64,000 nucleotides of DNA from Candidatus Nanosynbacter sp. HMT-352 (GCF_022819385.1 NZ_CP089290.1:496001-560000), one strand, 5' to 3'. Numbered from the stretch's first letter, positions 31,129-45,110 are shown. Notes: generated by a model not told the origin, from the sequence alone. Translations and numbers: made by a program.

Positions 31129-31542
31129 TTATTTATCCCCTTTCTTTGTACCGTACTTAGAGCGGCCCTTCTTACGGTTGTTGACGCCTTGAAGGTCAAG
31201 CGCACCACGTACGATGTGATAACGCACACCAGGAAGGTCAGGCACACGACCACCGCGGATCAAGACCACGGCGTGCTCCTGCAAGTTGTGACCTTCACCA
31301 CCGATGTACGCCCAAACTTCATAGCCGTTGTTCAATTTAACACGAGCAACTTTACGCAAAGCTGAGTTTGGTTTCTTTGGCGTCTTAGTCGTCACACGCA
31401 CACAAACACCACGCTTAAGCGGTGCATTCTGGTCGTAATAACGTGTTTTTAGGGCGTTATGAATACGACCTAGTGCTGGCGACTTGGACTTTTTCTTAGC
31501 CGTTTGGCGCGGTTTGCGCACCAATTGGTTGATTGTTGGCAT
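31129..31542 (-). CDS. rpsL: 30S ribosomal protein S12
   Basis: A 137-aa S12 at the decoding centre. [17 protein letters not shown] keeps the lysine linked to streptomycin sensitivity, and [17 protein letters not shown] is intact. AAGGAG precedes the ATG. It is the first gene of a two-gene operon. Confidence 0.98.
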   Translation of the reverse strand: MPTINQLVRKPRQTAKKKSKSPALGRIHNALKTRYYDQNAPLKRGVCVRVTTKTPKKPNSALRKVARVKLNNGYEVWAYIGGEGHNLQEHAVVLIRGGRVPDLPGVRYHIVRGALDLQGVNNRKKGRSKYGTKKGDK

Positions 31543-31695
31543 CCAATTTCTCCTTGGTTGATTTACTAATTATGGCAATTTGCCTTACGGTTTGGATTCA
31601 GCAACTCCTCTCCGTGTCTATACCTTTTCCGCCGAGATTGCGATCTGTACACATTCAAAACACCGCGCACTCCGAAAAGAGGAAACTCTACATCT

Positions 31696-31724
31696 ATTCT
31701 AGCACAGATTTCGTAAAAGTAAAA
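31696..31724 (-). promoter_or_regulatory. rpsL promoter with ~150-nt leader
   Basis: TTTTAC, 17-bp spacer, TAGAAT on the minus strand. It predicts a ~150-nt leader before rpsL. The upstream stretch 31725-31833 holds no gene that I can support; AGACTCAGAGTCT there is a short palindrome. Confidence 0.55.
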
Positions 31725-31833
31725 TCGCTGTTCCAGACTCAGAGTCTAAAGGACCAGACTTAAGAACAGGGCAATCATTGTCAGAGATGAATTCCTTACG
31801 CAGAATAGATATAGATTGTCGCACGTACTCACC

Positions 31834-32145
31834 CTAATCCATAACTTCCACTAGGAATATTTTCTTCTCAAAGCCGCCGCGTTTTTCTGCTTTTTCTGCG
31901 CGAATTTTTTCTAATTCTTCCGCGGTACAACTATGTAGGCTTGCAAGAGCATAGACTACTTCCATGATATCGGCAAGCTCATCGGTATTTTTATCTTTTT
32001 TATATTCCTCAACTTCTTCGACTAGCTTTTTTGTAAGCTCCACGGCATATTCGTCTGCTGTAAGTATTTTGTGAGTTGGCTTTTGCCCGTTGGTCTTAAT
32101 GATTTCCAAAATTTTATCGCGGACAAGTTTGTTGTATACTGGCAT
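31834..32145 (-). CDS. MazG-like (all-alpha) NTP pyrophosphohydrolase
   Basis: A 103-aa helical protein. It starts MPVYNKLVRDKILEIIK and has the acidic EEVEEY...DELADIMEVVYAL pattern (E-x-x-E...E-x-x-D) that binds magnesium in MazG/HisE-type hydrolases. It would cleave (d)NTPs to monophosphates; the substrate is unknown. AAAGGAGG precedes the ATG and TATAAT is close upstream. Confidence 0.82.
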   Translation of the reverse strand: MPVYNKLVRDKILEIIKTNGQKPTHKILTADEYAVELTKKLVEEVEEYKKDKNTDELADIMEVVYALASLHSCTAEELEKIRAEKAEKRGGFEKKIFLVEVMD

Positions 32146-32207
32146 AAAACCTCCTTTAATTGTTTATATTATATAATTTTTTTCCTATAAAAAATCAATT
32201 TAAAGTA

Positions 32208-32235
32208 AAAACTCCACCCCCGTCCGTGGAGTTTT
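32208..32235. terminator. Bidirectional terminator
   Basis: AAAACTCCAC and GTGGAGTTTT form a perfect stem with a T-run; it lies downstream of the 32297-33067 gene. Confidence 0.75.
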
Positions 32236-32296
32236 TACTCGACACCGTGACAAGAGTGGAGTGTTACTCCACAGAACTGCTCAGGACTACTCAGCC

Positions 32297-33067
32297 TTAC
32301 CTGGAACCAAGAATGTCGTTGTACATACTCGGTGAAAGGGTGATTTTCGCCCCAGCTGACTCCTTAAAGGCGTCAGCTATTACAGGAGAAAGTCCTTGCC
32401 TTGACGTGTTCTCTGAGACGACAAGCTGAGGAGGATTCGGGGTGCAGTTTTTCTGCACCCATCCATAGACCCAAGTATCTTTGCTACAAGCGTAGGAGTG
32501 CAGCCAATAGGCTACCTCCTTAGGCTGCTCAGTTCCTGGCACATATACGGACATAGACGCCTCTTCGATGTTCTGGCGAACATCGAAGGTGACCCTAGAG
32601 ACCGGGATCTCTAGGACGTACGACCCATTGTTGCCCTCGAAACTAACGAGAATGGACGCGCTTGACGCCCACTCTCCTTCTCCTTTGACATAGAAAGCAC
32701 CCCCGTCGTAGGAGACCTGACCACTGCTGACAGTGGTCTTATCCCCTATGATGATCGGATACTCTCTGCCGGACTCTAGTCCAAAGCTAGAGACAAGATC
32801 GGACAGCGTCGCTCCTACCCTTTCCTCTTTGTAGTGACTAGTCTGATCCGCATATGACAGCATGTTGGCTACTGCCCACATGATAAACATGAACAGAAGG
32901 GTATAAAACACCCTCACGACCTTGAGCTGGAGATTAGCTGAGCGCTTCTCCTTCTCATCGTCCATGTTTTCGATCTTTTCTGCTTGTTGGGATGTCATCA
33001 GATAGACGACAGAGATAGAAATCACCAGACCGGCCAGGGTCGTGAGAATTGCCCAGACAAGACACAT
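32297..33067 (-). CDS. Membrane protein with large outside domain, unknown family
   Basis: A 256-aa protein with two N-terminal hydrophobic helices (CLVWAILTTLAGLVISISVV and VVRVFYTLLFMFIMWAVANM) separated by a charged cytoplasmic loop, and a ~170-residue beta-rich C-terminal domain likely outside, with two cysteines that could pair (YACSKDT and QKNCTPNPP). The frame opens at 33100, but AGGGAG before the twin ATGs fixes the start at 33067 or 33070. Base composition is richer in GC than nearby core genes. It is driven by a promoter of the cassette family. I do not recognise it. Confidence 0.75.
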   Translation of the reverse strand: MCLVWAILTTLAGLVISISVVYLMTSQQAEKIENMDDEKEKRSANLQLKVVRVFYTLLFMFIMWAVANMLSYADQTSHYKEERVGATLSDLVSSFGLESGREYPIIIGDKTTVSSGQVSYDGGAFYVKGEGEWASSASILVSFEGNNGSYVLEIPVSRVTFDVRQNIEEASMSVYVPGTEQPKEVAYWLHSYACSKDTWVYGWVQKNCTPNPPQLVVSENTSRQGLSPVIADAFKESAGAKITLSPSMYNDILGSR

Positions 33068-33124
33068 CATATTCTCCCTTGCTGTGAAGTGCTCTTTCAC
33101 ACGGTTGTGTGAAAGCTAATATAA

Positions 33125-33153
33125 CTTATATCATACCTGAGTTAAAAAGTCAA
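33125..33153 (-). promoter_or_regulatory. Cassette-type promoter D
   Basis: TTGACT (33148-33153), 17-bp spacer, TATAAG (33125-33130). The -35 plus T-run and the GTATGATATAAG end resemble the other cassette promoters, though the spacer is the most divergent of the five. The leader also has a hairpin, CTTTCACACA...TGTGTGAAAG. Confidence 0.65.
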
Positions 33154-33233
33154 TACATATCATCCAAAACAAAGACTTAAAATCTACATACAGTGCTTTA
33201 TGAGCTACCAAATAAAATAATCATCATACGCAA

Positions 33234-33266
33234 AACACCCGCCCTTATAGTCAAGGTGCGGGTGTT
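33234..33266. terminator. rpoBC terminator
   Basis: AACACCCGC and GCGGGTGTT pair around 15 bases, followed on the minus strand by TTTTG. It lies just after the rpoC stop. Confidence 0.85.
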
Positions 33267-33293
33267 GCGGATTATTGCGGTCAGATCTACCTA

Positions 33294-37127
<3,834 letters not shown>

Positions 37128-37128
37128 C

Positions 37129-40100
37129 TTACGCGTCCTCCTTTATTTCTTCTACTTCATCAATATCTTGCACGCTCATGCCATCGTCAATTTCACCGAT
37201 GTCATCTGATTCGTCCAAGTATGTTTCTTCTTCCTCATTGTCAGCGGCGACAGTTTTGTCTTCCGGACCGCTCGAAGCAATAACGTGTTCAGCATCAACT
37301 GTTGCCTCGTCATCAACCAAGTCAACTCGAAGACCCAAACCTTGAAGCTCCTTAACCAACACATTGAAGGATTCTGGAAGTTTTGGACCAACAATCGGCT
37401 CATCCTTGATGATTGACTCGTAAGCCTTTGCACGACCGTAAACGTCGTCGGACTTAATTGTCAACATTTCCTGCAAGGTTGCGGCGGCGCCATAAGCTTC
37501 CAGCGCCCAAACCTCCATTTCACCGAAGCGCTGACCACCGTTTTGTGCTTTACCACCAAGCGGCTGCTGAGTAACCATCGTGTATGGACCAGTTGAGCGG
37601 GCGTGAATCTTGTCAGAAACCATGTGGTGCAACTTAATCATGTGCATCACACCAACTGTTGTTCGCTCCTCAAATGGTTCACCGGTGCGGCCGTCAAACA
37701 ATTGACTCTTACCGTCACGCGCCAAACCAGCTTTTTCTAGCTCATCGGAAATCTTCTCACTCGGAACACCGTTAAATGACGGAGTTGCTACGCGGTAACC
37801 TAATGCTCGCGCCGCCATACCAAGGTGAGTTTCAAAAATCTGACCAAGGTTCATGCGGCTCGGCACACCAAGTGGGTTCAAAACTACGTCAACCGGCGTA
37901 CCGTCCTCCAGGAATGGCATATCTTCAACAGGAAGAACTTTCGCTACAACACCCTTGTTACCGAAGCGTCCAGCCATCTTATCACCAACGCCAATCTTTC
38001 GCAATTGCGCAACAAAGATCTGAATTTGCATCAAAACGCCAGCCTTCAACTCGTGACCATTTTCCCTGCTAAAGATCTTAACACCAACGACTTTACCGCC
38101 GCCCGCGTTGTTCATTCGCTGTGATGTATCGCGAACGTCCTTAGCTTTTTCACCGAAGATGGCACGAAGCAAACGCTCCTCAGAGCTCAATTCCTGCTCG
38201 CCCTTTGGTGTAATCTTACCAACCAAAACATCGCCAGCCTTAACCTCGGAACCAATTTGAACAATTCCGTTCTCATCCAAGTGACGCAAACTTTCCTCGG
38301 AAACGTTTGGAATATCGCGCGTCACAATCTCTGGACCAAGCTTCGTCTCACGAACTTCAACGGTGTAATCTTTAATGTTAATGCTTGTCAATCGATCATC
38401 TTCAACCAAACGACGGCTCATAATAATCGCGTCTTCCATGTTGTAGCCACCCCATGGCATGAAGGCAACCAGAAGGTTTTTACCTAGGGCAATTTCACCG
38501 CCAGCAATTGAGGCGCCTTCAATCAGAATATCACCCTTCTTCACCTTGTCGCCACGCTCAACGCGGACTTTTTGGTTGTAACAACGATCGTCATTATTCT
38601 TTACGAAATGCTTCAACGTATAAATTTTTACGCCGTCAGCATATTTAACGTGAACTTCGTCGGCATCAGCACGAACAACTTCGCCGTCGCCACTAGCCTG
38701 AATCAAGTGACCACTATTCTCAGCCACAGCCTTTTCAATTCCAGTACCAACAGTTGCGGATTCTGGACACAATAGAGGAACCGCCTGGCGTTGCATGTTT
38801 GAACCAGTCAAAGCACGGTCAACGCGAGTCTTTTCAATAAACGGAACCAACGCCGCGGTCGAACCTAGAATCTGACGGTGAGCTGCATCCATGAATGTAA
38901 CTTGGTTGGCATCAACTTGCGATGGCTGCATATTGCTACGGGCGTTAACGCGCTCGTCGCGGAAAGTTCCATCTTCATTAAGAGCCTCACCAGCGTCAGC
39001 GATAACCTCGCCAATTTCCTGTGAAGCATCCAAGTAAACAAGTTCATCTGTAACCTTACCGTCTTTCACGCGAAGATATGGAGTCTCAATAAATCCATAT
39101 TCATTAACACGTGCGTAAGCTGCCAAGTTCAGCACCAAACCGATGTTCGCACCTTCTGGCGTTTCCACTGAACAGATACGACCGTAGTGAGTTGGGTGGG
39201 CGTCGCGAACCTCAAATCCAGCGCGCTCACGAGTCAAACCGCCAGGACCAGTCGAGCTCAAGCGTCGCTTGTGGCTCAATTCTGACAATGGGTTAACTTC
39301 GTCAAGCAGCTGCGACAGCTGGCTTGAAGTAAAGAATTCACGAACAGCCGCAACAATTGGACGAGCATTGATCAATTGACTTGGGCTAACACTTTCCAAA
39401 TCAGCCACGCTCATGCGGTCCATTGCATTACGCTGCATTCGAAGCATACCAACGCGGAATTGTCGGGCAATCAATTCACCAACCAAGCGAACTCGGCGGT
39501 TGCTCAATGCGTCAATGTCGTCAGCTGGCTCTTGTGTATTGTTCAAGCGAATAACTTCACGCAAAATCGCCACCAAATCGCTCATCTGCAACGTACGATT
39601 TTCAGCCGTATTTGCAACATCCAGGCCCAAGCGTTGATTCAACTTATAACGACCAACCCGCGAATAATCGAACCGCTTGAAGTCAAAGAACATTCGCTCA
39701 ATCATCTGACGAGCATTATCAACTGTCGCCAAATCACCTGGACGCAATCGACGATAAACCTCAATCAACGCCTCGTTTGCACCACGAGAAGTATCCTTAT
39801 CCAAAGTTTCGTCAATGTATTTTACGTCGCCAGTATCAATATCAGCGAACAATTCCTTAATTTCGCTAGTCTTTGGATAACCCAAAGCACGCAACAAAGT
39901 CGTTGCTGGCATCTTGCGACGGCGGTCAATTTTTACGTAAATTGCGCCATTAGAAGCCGTCTCAAATTCCATCCAAGCTCCACGTCCTGGAATGATTTTC
40001 GCACCATAGTAATTACGTCCCGCTATTGTTTCAGCAGTGAAGAAAACACCAGCAGAGCGAATCAACTGGCTAACAACCACGCGCTCCGTACCGTTGATAA

Positions 40101-40482
40101 TAAACGTACCGCGCTCAGTCATCCATGGATATTCACCGAGGTAAATTTCCTGCTCTTCGACCACGCCAGTTGTTTTATTTGTCAATTCAACTGTTGCGTG
40201 CAATGGAGCTTCAAATGTCAAGTTGTTCTCTTTGGCAAATTGGTCAGTGTTTTTTGGCTCGCCAAAATAATATTTGCCGAACTTTAATGACAACTTCTGA
40301 CCAGTATAGTCGTCAATTGGATTAATTTCTGAAAATATCTCACTCAAACCCTCTTCGACGAACCAGCGCCAAGAATCTTTTTGGTGAGCGATTAAGTTTG
40401 GTAGCGGCAGGGCATTATCACCAGAGGTGAAATAGACGCGCTCGCTACTTGTGGTTGGTTTTTTTGCCACAGGCGTAAACAC
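37129..40482 (-). CDS. rpoB: RNA polymerase beta subunit
   Basis: An 1117-aa beta subunit. The rifampicin-pocket region is clear: SQLSQLLDEVNPLSELSHKR then RLSSTGPGGLTRERAGFEVRD. Compared with E. coli, the residue at position 533 is Thr rather than Leu, and nearby 517-518 are also changed. The start is ambiguous: GTG at 40482 overlaps the GAGGAG ribosome-binding site, so the in-frame GTG at 40470 is also plausible. It is the promoter-proximal gene of rpoBC; no rplJL precedes it here. Confidence 0.97.
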   Translation of the reverse strand: MFTPVAKKPTTSSERVYFTSGDNALPLPNLIAHQKDSWRWFVEEGLSEIFSEINPIDDYTGQKLSLKFGKYYFGEPKNTDQFAKENNLTFEAPLHATVELTNKTTGVVEEQEIYLGEYPWMTERGTFIINGTERVVVSQLIRSAGVFFTAETIAGRNYYGAKIIPGRGAWMEFETASNGAIYVKIDRRRKMPATTLLRALGYPKTSEIKELFADIDTGDVKYIDETLDKDTSRGANEALIEVYRRLRPGDLATVDNARQMIERMFFDFKRFDYSRVGRYKLNQRLGLDVANTAENRTLQMSDLVAILREVIRLNNTQEPADDIDALSNRRVRLVGELIARQFRVGMLRMQRNAMDRMSVADLESVSPSQLINARPIVAAVREFFTSSQLSQLLDEVNPLSELSHKRRLSSTGPGGLTRERAGFEVRDAHPTHYGRICSVETPEGANIGLVLNLAAYARVNEYGFIETPYLRVKDGKVTDELVYLDASQEIGEVIADAGEALNEDGTFRDERVNARSNMQPSQVDANQVTFMDAAHRQILGSTAALVPFIEKTRVDRALTGSNMQRQAVPLLCPESATVGTGIEKAVAENSGHLIQASGDGEVVRADADEVHVKYADGVKIYTLKHFVKNNDDRCYNQKVRVERGDKVKKGDILIEGASIAGGEIALGKNLLVAFMPWGGYNMEDAIIMSRRLVEDDRLTSINIKDYTVEVRETKLGPEIVTRDIPNVSEESLRHLDENGIVQIGSEVKAGDVLVGKITPKGEQELSSEERLLRAIFGEKAKDVRDTSQRMNNAGGGKVVGVKIFSRENGHELKAGVLMQIQIFVAQLRKIGVGDKMAGRFGNKGVVAKVLPVEDMPFLEDGTPVDVVLNPLGVPSRMNLGQIFETHLGMAARALGYRVATPSFNGVPSEKISDELEKAGLARDGKSQLFDGRTGEPFEERTTVGVMHMIKLHHMVSDKIHARSTGPYTMVTQQPLGGKAQNGGQRFGEMEVWALEAYGAAATLQEMLTIKSDDVYGRAKAYESIIKDEPIVGPKLPESFNVLVKELQGLGLRVDLVDDEATVDAEHVIASSGPEDKTVAADNEEEETYLDESDDIGEIDDGMSVQDIDEVEEIKEDA

Positions 40483-40595
40483 TCCTCGCTTTAATTAGTG
40501 GTTAATAGACGGCCGTGAAGATCTCTAATTCATAGCCCAAAATCACGATTTGCCACTCGCAATTTTCACCCGCCATGAATACACTACTTCTATAA

Positions 40596-41285
40596 CTACT
40601 CATTATGACGAAAAGTGTCAATAAAATCAAGGGGTTTTACTAGTGTTTTTTCAATATTATCAATCAACATATCGTGAACTTCGTCAATTGTCCCGTCAGC
40701 AGAAATTACCGGAATTCCGTATGCCTCGGCAATCTCCAAATATCCATCGTCGACTTTTTTCTGAAAATCTTGCCCGCGCGACTCAAAAGTGTCGGGATTT
40801 TTTAGCTCGCCACGCATAGAAATTCGCTCTTCCCGCTTTTCACGACTCAAGCTCAAAATAACCATAACGTCTGGCTTCAAGTATTTTTCATCGGTGAATA
40901 ATTCTGTCAATCGCAAAATCTCCAACTCGTCATAACCTTCGCCTCGCCCCTGATAAACCAGCGTTGAAATATAATTCCTTGCGCTCAAAACAATTTCCCC
41001 ACGTTCCAACGCAGGCTGAATTTTTTCTCGCCACAATTCACGCCGAGCTGCAGAAAATAGCGCCACATTCACCGCCGCAGAACGCGCCAGATCACCATTT
41101 TTAATCACTTTTCGAAGTTCATTTGCTATCGGAGTTGATTTTTCCGGATCATCACTTCCCGGCTCTTCAATCACGCAAACCGTTCGCCCGATTGACCGAA
41201 AATATTCCGCCAATTTCGCGACCTGCGTCGACTTGCCCGTCCCGTCATTTCCTTCGATAACTATATATTTTCCCGCGTCGCCCAT
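40596..41285 (-). CDS. tmk: Thymidylate kinase
   Basis: Phosphorylates dTMP to dTDP. The P-loop GNDGTGKST opens the 229-aa protein and the DR-equivalent ARNYISTLVYQG follows. The ATG at 41285 with GAGG 5 nt upstream is preferred over the GTG one codon earlier. It starts 2 nt after the HIT gene stop, in a dcd-HIT-tmk operon feeding dTTP synthesis together with thyA nearby. Confidence 0.92.
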   Translation of the reverse strand: MGDAGKYIVIEGNDGTGKSTQVAKLAEYFRSIGRTVCVIEEPGSDDPEKSTPIANELRKVIKNGDLARSAAVNVALFSAARRELWREKIQPALERGEIVLSARNYISTLVYQGRGEGYDELEILRLTELFTDEKYLKPDVMVILSLSREKREERISMRGELKNPDTFESRGQDFQKKVDDGYLEIAEAYGIPVISADGTIDEVHDMLIDNIEKTLVKPLDFIDTFRHNE

Positions 41286-41287
41286 CA

Positions 41288-41731
41288 CTACCTCATAATC
41301 ACAGTGTGTGGCCTATTCAGATAAATCATCATCCTTTTCGCCCTGCCGTCAACTTTTATAAAATGCGTGTGCTGGTGCGCCATTGACCTGGTTTTACTTC
41401 CTTGCGCTCGAGCGTAAATCGAATAGCCGTCACTTTCAAATTTCGCAATCTGATTCATATAGTCAATTTTTTCCTCATCGCTCAAATTCGCCAGCGAATC
41501 CACGTGCCGTTTCGGTATCACCATCAAATGATCATCCACGCCGCAGCCATCCCAAAAATTATAGCCAAACCTATTCTTAATAATCAGGCAATGCGCAGTT
41601 TCACCAACGACCTGATCTGTATGATGCTTTACCAATTGACAAAAATCGCAGCCGTCAGATTTATGCTTTTTCCTGTGATCGATATATTCTTTTTCTTTCG
41701 TCCGCGAGCGAAACATTGAACCTGCCATCAT
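41288..41731 (-). CDS. HIT-family (histidine triad) hydrolase
   Basis: A 147-aa HIT protein. The triad motif HQHTHF near the C-terminus is the nucleotide-binding active site, and CDFC at the N-terminus with later histidines may bind zinc. Such enzymes act on nucleoside-5'-phosphoryl conjugates. Its start codon overlaps the dcd stop (TAATG). Confidence 0.88.
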   Translation of the reverse strand: MMAGSMFRSRTKEKEYIDHRKKHKSDGCDFCQLVKHHTDQVVGETAHCLIIKNRFGYNFWDGCGVDDHLMVIPKRHVDSLANLSDEEKIDYMNQIAKFESDGYSIYARAQGSKTRSMAHQHTHFIKVDGRAKRMMIYLNRPHTVIMR

Positions 41732-42450
41732 TACAAAATCCCCTCGCCAAGTCCCGCAATTTCCATCGGTTTATGCCGACGATCCTTAAACGCCCGCGGC
41801 AACATCATTTCTGGACGCCAAGTTTTTATCAATTCATCCAAATCGTCAGTGTGCTGATATTTGCCGCTCATTCCGCCGCGTCCACTAGCATATCCGCCGT
41901 CAACCTGACCGGTGTGATGAAAAATCAATTGCCCAATTCTCTCACCGACAGGCAAAACCACACTTTCATGCTTATTCAAATTGTAAATCTCAAGCGTAAT
42001 CCGATTGATATATCCCGGATCAACCCAGCCAGCATCAAAACACACCGCCACGCCGTTTCGCCCCCAAGAGCTACGACTTTTCACCTCAGCAGCGCCGCCA
42101 TGCGTCCGAATTCCAACAAATTCATGCGTATGCGCCAAAATTCTCTCACCAGGCTTCAAAACGATTATCGGATGATCTGGCGGAATATTCTTAAATTCCC
42201 GAAAACCGTGCCGCTCACACCATTCAGCGTGCGGAATCGCCTTAAGCGGACCCTTGAAGTATCGATTGACGTCAGACTCGTCAAACGGATTATAAACTCG
42301 CGAAATATCGTCATATTCCTGCTTATAAAAATTAAAGCCTAGCGTAAAATCTAAGCTGGCTTCCGATACGTTTTTTGGGTTGAACGGCGTACAGACAATC
42401 GTCCCATCTTCAATCGCCGCTAATATATCTTTATTTGAGTACACGCTCAC
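41731..42450 (-). CDS. dcd: dCTP deaminase / dUTPase family protein
   Basis: A 239-aa member of the trimeric dCTP deaminase/dUTPase fold. EVKSRSSWGRNGV holds the catalytic Ser-Arg-Ser-Ser region, FDAGWVDPGY the family turn, and PVGERIGQLIF the third motif. It is longer than the usual ~190 aa, with an additional C-terminal segment. GTG at 42450 is chosen because GGGAGGTG lies 4 nt upstream; the open frame reaches 42483. Its promoter (TTGATA-N17-CATAAT) faces folA's. Confidence 0.85.
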   Translation of the reverse strand: MSVYSNKDILAAIEDGTIVCTPFNPKNVSEASLDFTLGFNFYKQEYDDISRVYNPFDESDVNRYFKGPLKAIPHAEWCERHGFREFKNIPPDHPIIVLKPGERILAHTHEFVGIRTHGGAAEVKSRSSWGRNGVAVCFDAGWVDPGYINRITLEIYNLNKHESVVLPVGERIGQLIFHHTGQVDGGYASGRGGMSGKYQHTDDLDELIKTWRPEMMLPRAFKDRRHKPMEIAGLGEGIL

Positions 42451-42554
42451 TAAACACCTCCCATTGCGCGATTTTTCTACCAAATCTTATTATGACAAGT
42501 TTATGCATTTCTATCAAGCTTTCGGTAAATTTTACAGCATGTTAAACTGAAATT

Positions 42555-43049
42555 ATGGAAAAAGCCATTATTGTAGCTTACGATAAAAACCGCGCCATCG
42601 GACAAAATGGCGATATGCCGTGGGGGCGAAGTTTGCCGGCCGACTTGGTGAATTTTAAGCGTTTGACGAGAAACAGTAATGTCATTATGGGTAGAAAAAC
42701 GTTTGAGTCAATTGGCTCGCGACCGCTTCCAGACAGAGAAAATATTGTCATCTCATCAAAACCGACAGGTGTTAAAAAAGTTCTTACGGCTATGAATTTA
42801 CGAAGCGCCCTGGCTCTATCCCGATATCCGACTTTTATTATTGGCGGCTCGCAAGTTTATAAAGACGCGCTAGATATTCCAGAAATTGACACTATTTACG
42901 CCACGGAAATTGACGCCGAATTCCCCGATGCTGACACTTTTTTCCCAGAAATAGATATGGACGCATGGGAAGAAGTAGGTCGCGTACATCATTCGGCAGA
43001 TAACGAAAATAATTACGATTTTGATTTTGTGACGTATAAAAGAAAATAG
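42555..43049 (+). CDS. folA: Dihydrofolate reductase
   Basis: Regenerates tetrahydrofolate, needed after thymidylate synthase. The 164-aa protein has AIGQNGDMPWG, IMGRKTFESIG, RENIVISS and IIGGSQVYKDAL, all standard. TAAACT lies 6 nt before the ATG and no Shine-Dalgarno is seen, so the mRNA is probably leaderless. It is divergent from dcd. Confidence 0.95.
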   Translation: MEKAIIVAYDKNRAIGQNGDMPWGRSLPADLVNFKRLTRNSNVIMGRKTFESIGSRPLPDRENIVISSKPTGVKKVLTAMNLRSALALSRYPTFIIGGSQVYKDALDIPEIDTIYATEIDAEFPDADTFFPEIDMDAWEEVGRVHHSADNENNYDFDFVTYKRK

Positions 43050-43059
43050 CCTTCTTAAA

Positions 43060-43088
43060 TTGACAGTATTTGGTATTTGTGGTATAGT
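43060..43088 (+). promoter_or_regulatory. Consensus leaderless promoter
   Basis: TTGACA (43060-43065), 17-bp spacer, TATAGT (43083-43088), 7 nt to the ATG at 43096. The spacer ends TTTGTGG, faintly like the cassette promoters. Confidence 0.85.
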
Positions 43089-43095
43089 AGAGACT

Positions 43096-43428
43096 ATGGA
43101 CGAGCGATCTATGATACGAGCTACAACCCTTGAACGTATAAAAGGCACTACGGTTGCGGACCTACCAGAGGGTAAAACAATAATACTATATGGCAAACCT
43201 ACTGAAGAAGGCGCGATATTCAAAGATAAAGCCCCTGTTATGGAAAAATGGACAGACGAAAACGGAAAAGCTAGAGCAATAGGAAAGTGTGCGACTATAC
43301 TATATGATACTGCTACTCGAGAGTTTAGCGTTATTCTACCCGATCAAGAGATTACTGGTCTACAACCGTCTGGTATTGAAAACGACAATTATATGATTCT
43401 TACAGCTAAAGAATCTGACGAAGAATAG
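43096..43428 (+). CDS. Small unknown protein, 110 aa
   Basis: No family is recognised. The protein is hydrophilic, beta-rich by composition and ends in an acidic tail (AKESDEE). The open frame extends back to 43060, but the -35 and -10 boxes occupy that stretch, so the leaderless ATG at 43096 is the true start. It lies between folA and the convergent thyA. Confidence 0.75.
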   Translation: MDERSMIRATTLERIKGTTVADLPEGKTIILYGKPTEEGAIFKDKAPVMEKWTDENGKARAIGKCATILYDTATREFSVILPDQEITGLQPSGIENDNYMILTAKESDEE

Positions 43429-43479
43429 ACATCAATCACCTCAACAGACGAATGTAAATCACCGACCGCGAGAATCACA

Positions 43480-44418
43480 CTACACAGCGATCGGCGCTTT
43501 TATTGCTGGATGGCACTCATAATTCTCCAGGCGAATATCATCAATCGTGAAATCGTCAATATTCTTGATGTCTGGATTGAGCCACAACTTAGGCGGCGTT
43601 AGTGGGTTCCTCGATAATTGCTCGTCAACTTGCGTGCGATGATTATTGTAAATATGCGCACTATTTAAGGTATGGATAAGCTCGCCGGGTTGCTTGTCGG
43701 TAACTTGAGCGACAATCGACAGAAGCAGCGCATAGCTGGCAATATTAAACGGCACGCCCAGGAACATGTCCGCCGAACGCTGCGTCAGAGCTAGATCCAG
43801 CCTATCTTTCTCGCAGTCTTTACCAGGTCTTACGTTAAATTGAAACATCGTATGACACGGAGGCAGCCCGCCAGCTTGGACGATATCATTAATTTCCGCC
43901 ACATTCCACGCGCTCACGATATTCCGACGCGACTCTGGATTTGTCTTTATCATGTCAATAGCGTTCTGAATCTGGTCAATAGTTCCGCCCTTCCCGTCCG
44001 GCCATTTTCGCCATTGAACACCATAAACAGGACCCAAATTTCCCCATTCTTCAGCAAACGCGTGATCGTTCGCAATCTTATCAATAAATTCCTTCATTCC
44101 AGCGCGCCACTCATCACCGTTAATTTCCGGTATTTTCTGACCAGTTTTTTCTAGGTAATTTTTATATGGCCACTCATCCCAAATATGAACGCCGTTTTGC
44201 GCCAAATATTCAATATTGCCCGTACCCCTAAGAAACCATAAAAGCTCATGAGCGACGCTTTTGAAATACAACTTCTTGGTAGTCATCGCCGGAAATCCGT
44301 CCGCCAAATTATATCGCGTCTGAATACCAAAAATTTCCGTCGTCCCCGTTCCTGTACGATCGCCCTTTTGCACACCGTTATCACGAACGTATTTTAATGC
44401 GTCTAAATATTGCCTCAT
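43480..44418 (-). CDS. thyA: Thymidylate synthase
   Basis: Methylates dUMP to dTMP using methylene-tetrahydrofolate. GDRTGTGT near the N-terminus, [12 protein letters not shown] with the catalytic Cys, [19 protein letters not shown] and HIYNNH are all present. At 312 aa it has an insertion relative to the 264-aa E. coli enzyme. AAGGAGGG precedes the ATG. With folA, dcd and tmk nearby, a complete dTTP branch is visible. Confidence 0.95.
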   Translation of the reverse strand: MRQYLDALKYVRDNGVQKGDRTGTGTTEIFGIQTRYNLADGFPAMTTKKLYFKSVAHELLWFLRGTGNIEYLAQNGVHIWDEWPYKNYLEKTGQKIPEINGDEWRAGMKEFIDKIANDHAFAEEWGNLGPVYGVQWRKWPDGKGGTIDQIQNAIDMIKTNPESRRNIVSAWNVAEINDIVQAGGLPPCHTMFQFNVRPGKDCEKDRLDLALTQRSADMFLGVPFNIASYALLLSIVAQVTDKQPGELIHTLNSAHIYNNHRTQVDEQLSRNPLTPPKLWLNPDIKNIDDFTIDDIRLENYECHPAIKAPIAV

Positions 44419-44509
44419 AAGCCCTCCTTACCTACCTCAAATTATGACAATATCCTCCAAAAACCACAAGCAGAATCACTAGTAGTTTTAACAACAAACA
44501 CGCAAATTT

Positions 44510-45103
44510 TTACGACAATTTAGTCAAGACTTTATCAATCAGTCCGTATTTTACGGCCTCATCCGGAGTCATCCAGTAGTCACGCTCCATATCAGACTTA
44601 ACCTTAGTCAACTTCTGACCGGTGTTTTTCGCCATAATCTTCGCCAGCATCTCCTTAACTTCCAAAGTCTCCTTCATGTCAATTTCCATGTCGGTCACTT
44701 TTCCGTGCGTTCCAGAAGATGGCTGATGAATCATCACCTTGGCATGCGGCAAACAAAACCTCTTGCCCTTAGCGCCAGAGCTGAGCAAAAACGCCCCCAT
44801 GCTTGCCTGCAAACCAATTCCATACGTCGCCACATCAGGCTTAATAAAATTCATGGTATCATATATCGCCATGCCATCATAAACGCTGCCGCCTGGACTA
44901 TTGATATATAGTGATATATCAGCTTGCGGGTCAACATACGCCAAATGCAGTAATTGCGCCACTACACTGTTCGCGGTATGTTCGTTAACGTCTTCGCCAA
45001 GGAAAATAATTCTCTCATTCAACAATCTCGAATAGATATCAAAAGCACGCTCGCCGTCGGCCGACTTTTCAACGACAGTTGGAATGAGATATGATTTTGG
45101 CAT
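44510..45103 (-). CDS. clpP: ATP-dependent Clp protease proteolytic subunit
   Basis: A 197-aa serine peptidase that forms the ClpP barrel. [10 protein letters not shown] carries the Ser, [11 protein letters not shown] the His, and [11 protein letters not shown] the Asp region. It starts 7 nt after trigger factor's stop, a common tig-clpP pairing. No ClpX is next to it. Confidence 0.96.
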   Translation of the reverse strand: MPKSYLIPTVVEKSADGERAFDIYSRLLNERIIFLGEDVNEHTANSVVAQLLHLAYVDPQADISLYINSPGGSVYDGMAIYDTMNFIKPDVATYGIGLQASMGAFLLSSGAKGKRFCLPHAKVMIHQPSSGTHGKVTDMEIDMKETLEVKEMLAKIMAKNTGQKLTKVKSDMERDYWMTPDEAVKYGLIDKVLTKLS

Positions 45104-45110
45104 ATTTACC

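Noticed and set aside
31725..31833. Small RNA in the rpsL-MazG gap
   Set aside because: Only short palindromes are present; there is no clear promoter-terminator pair.
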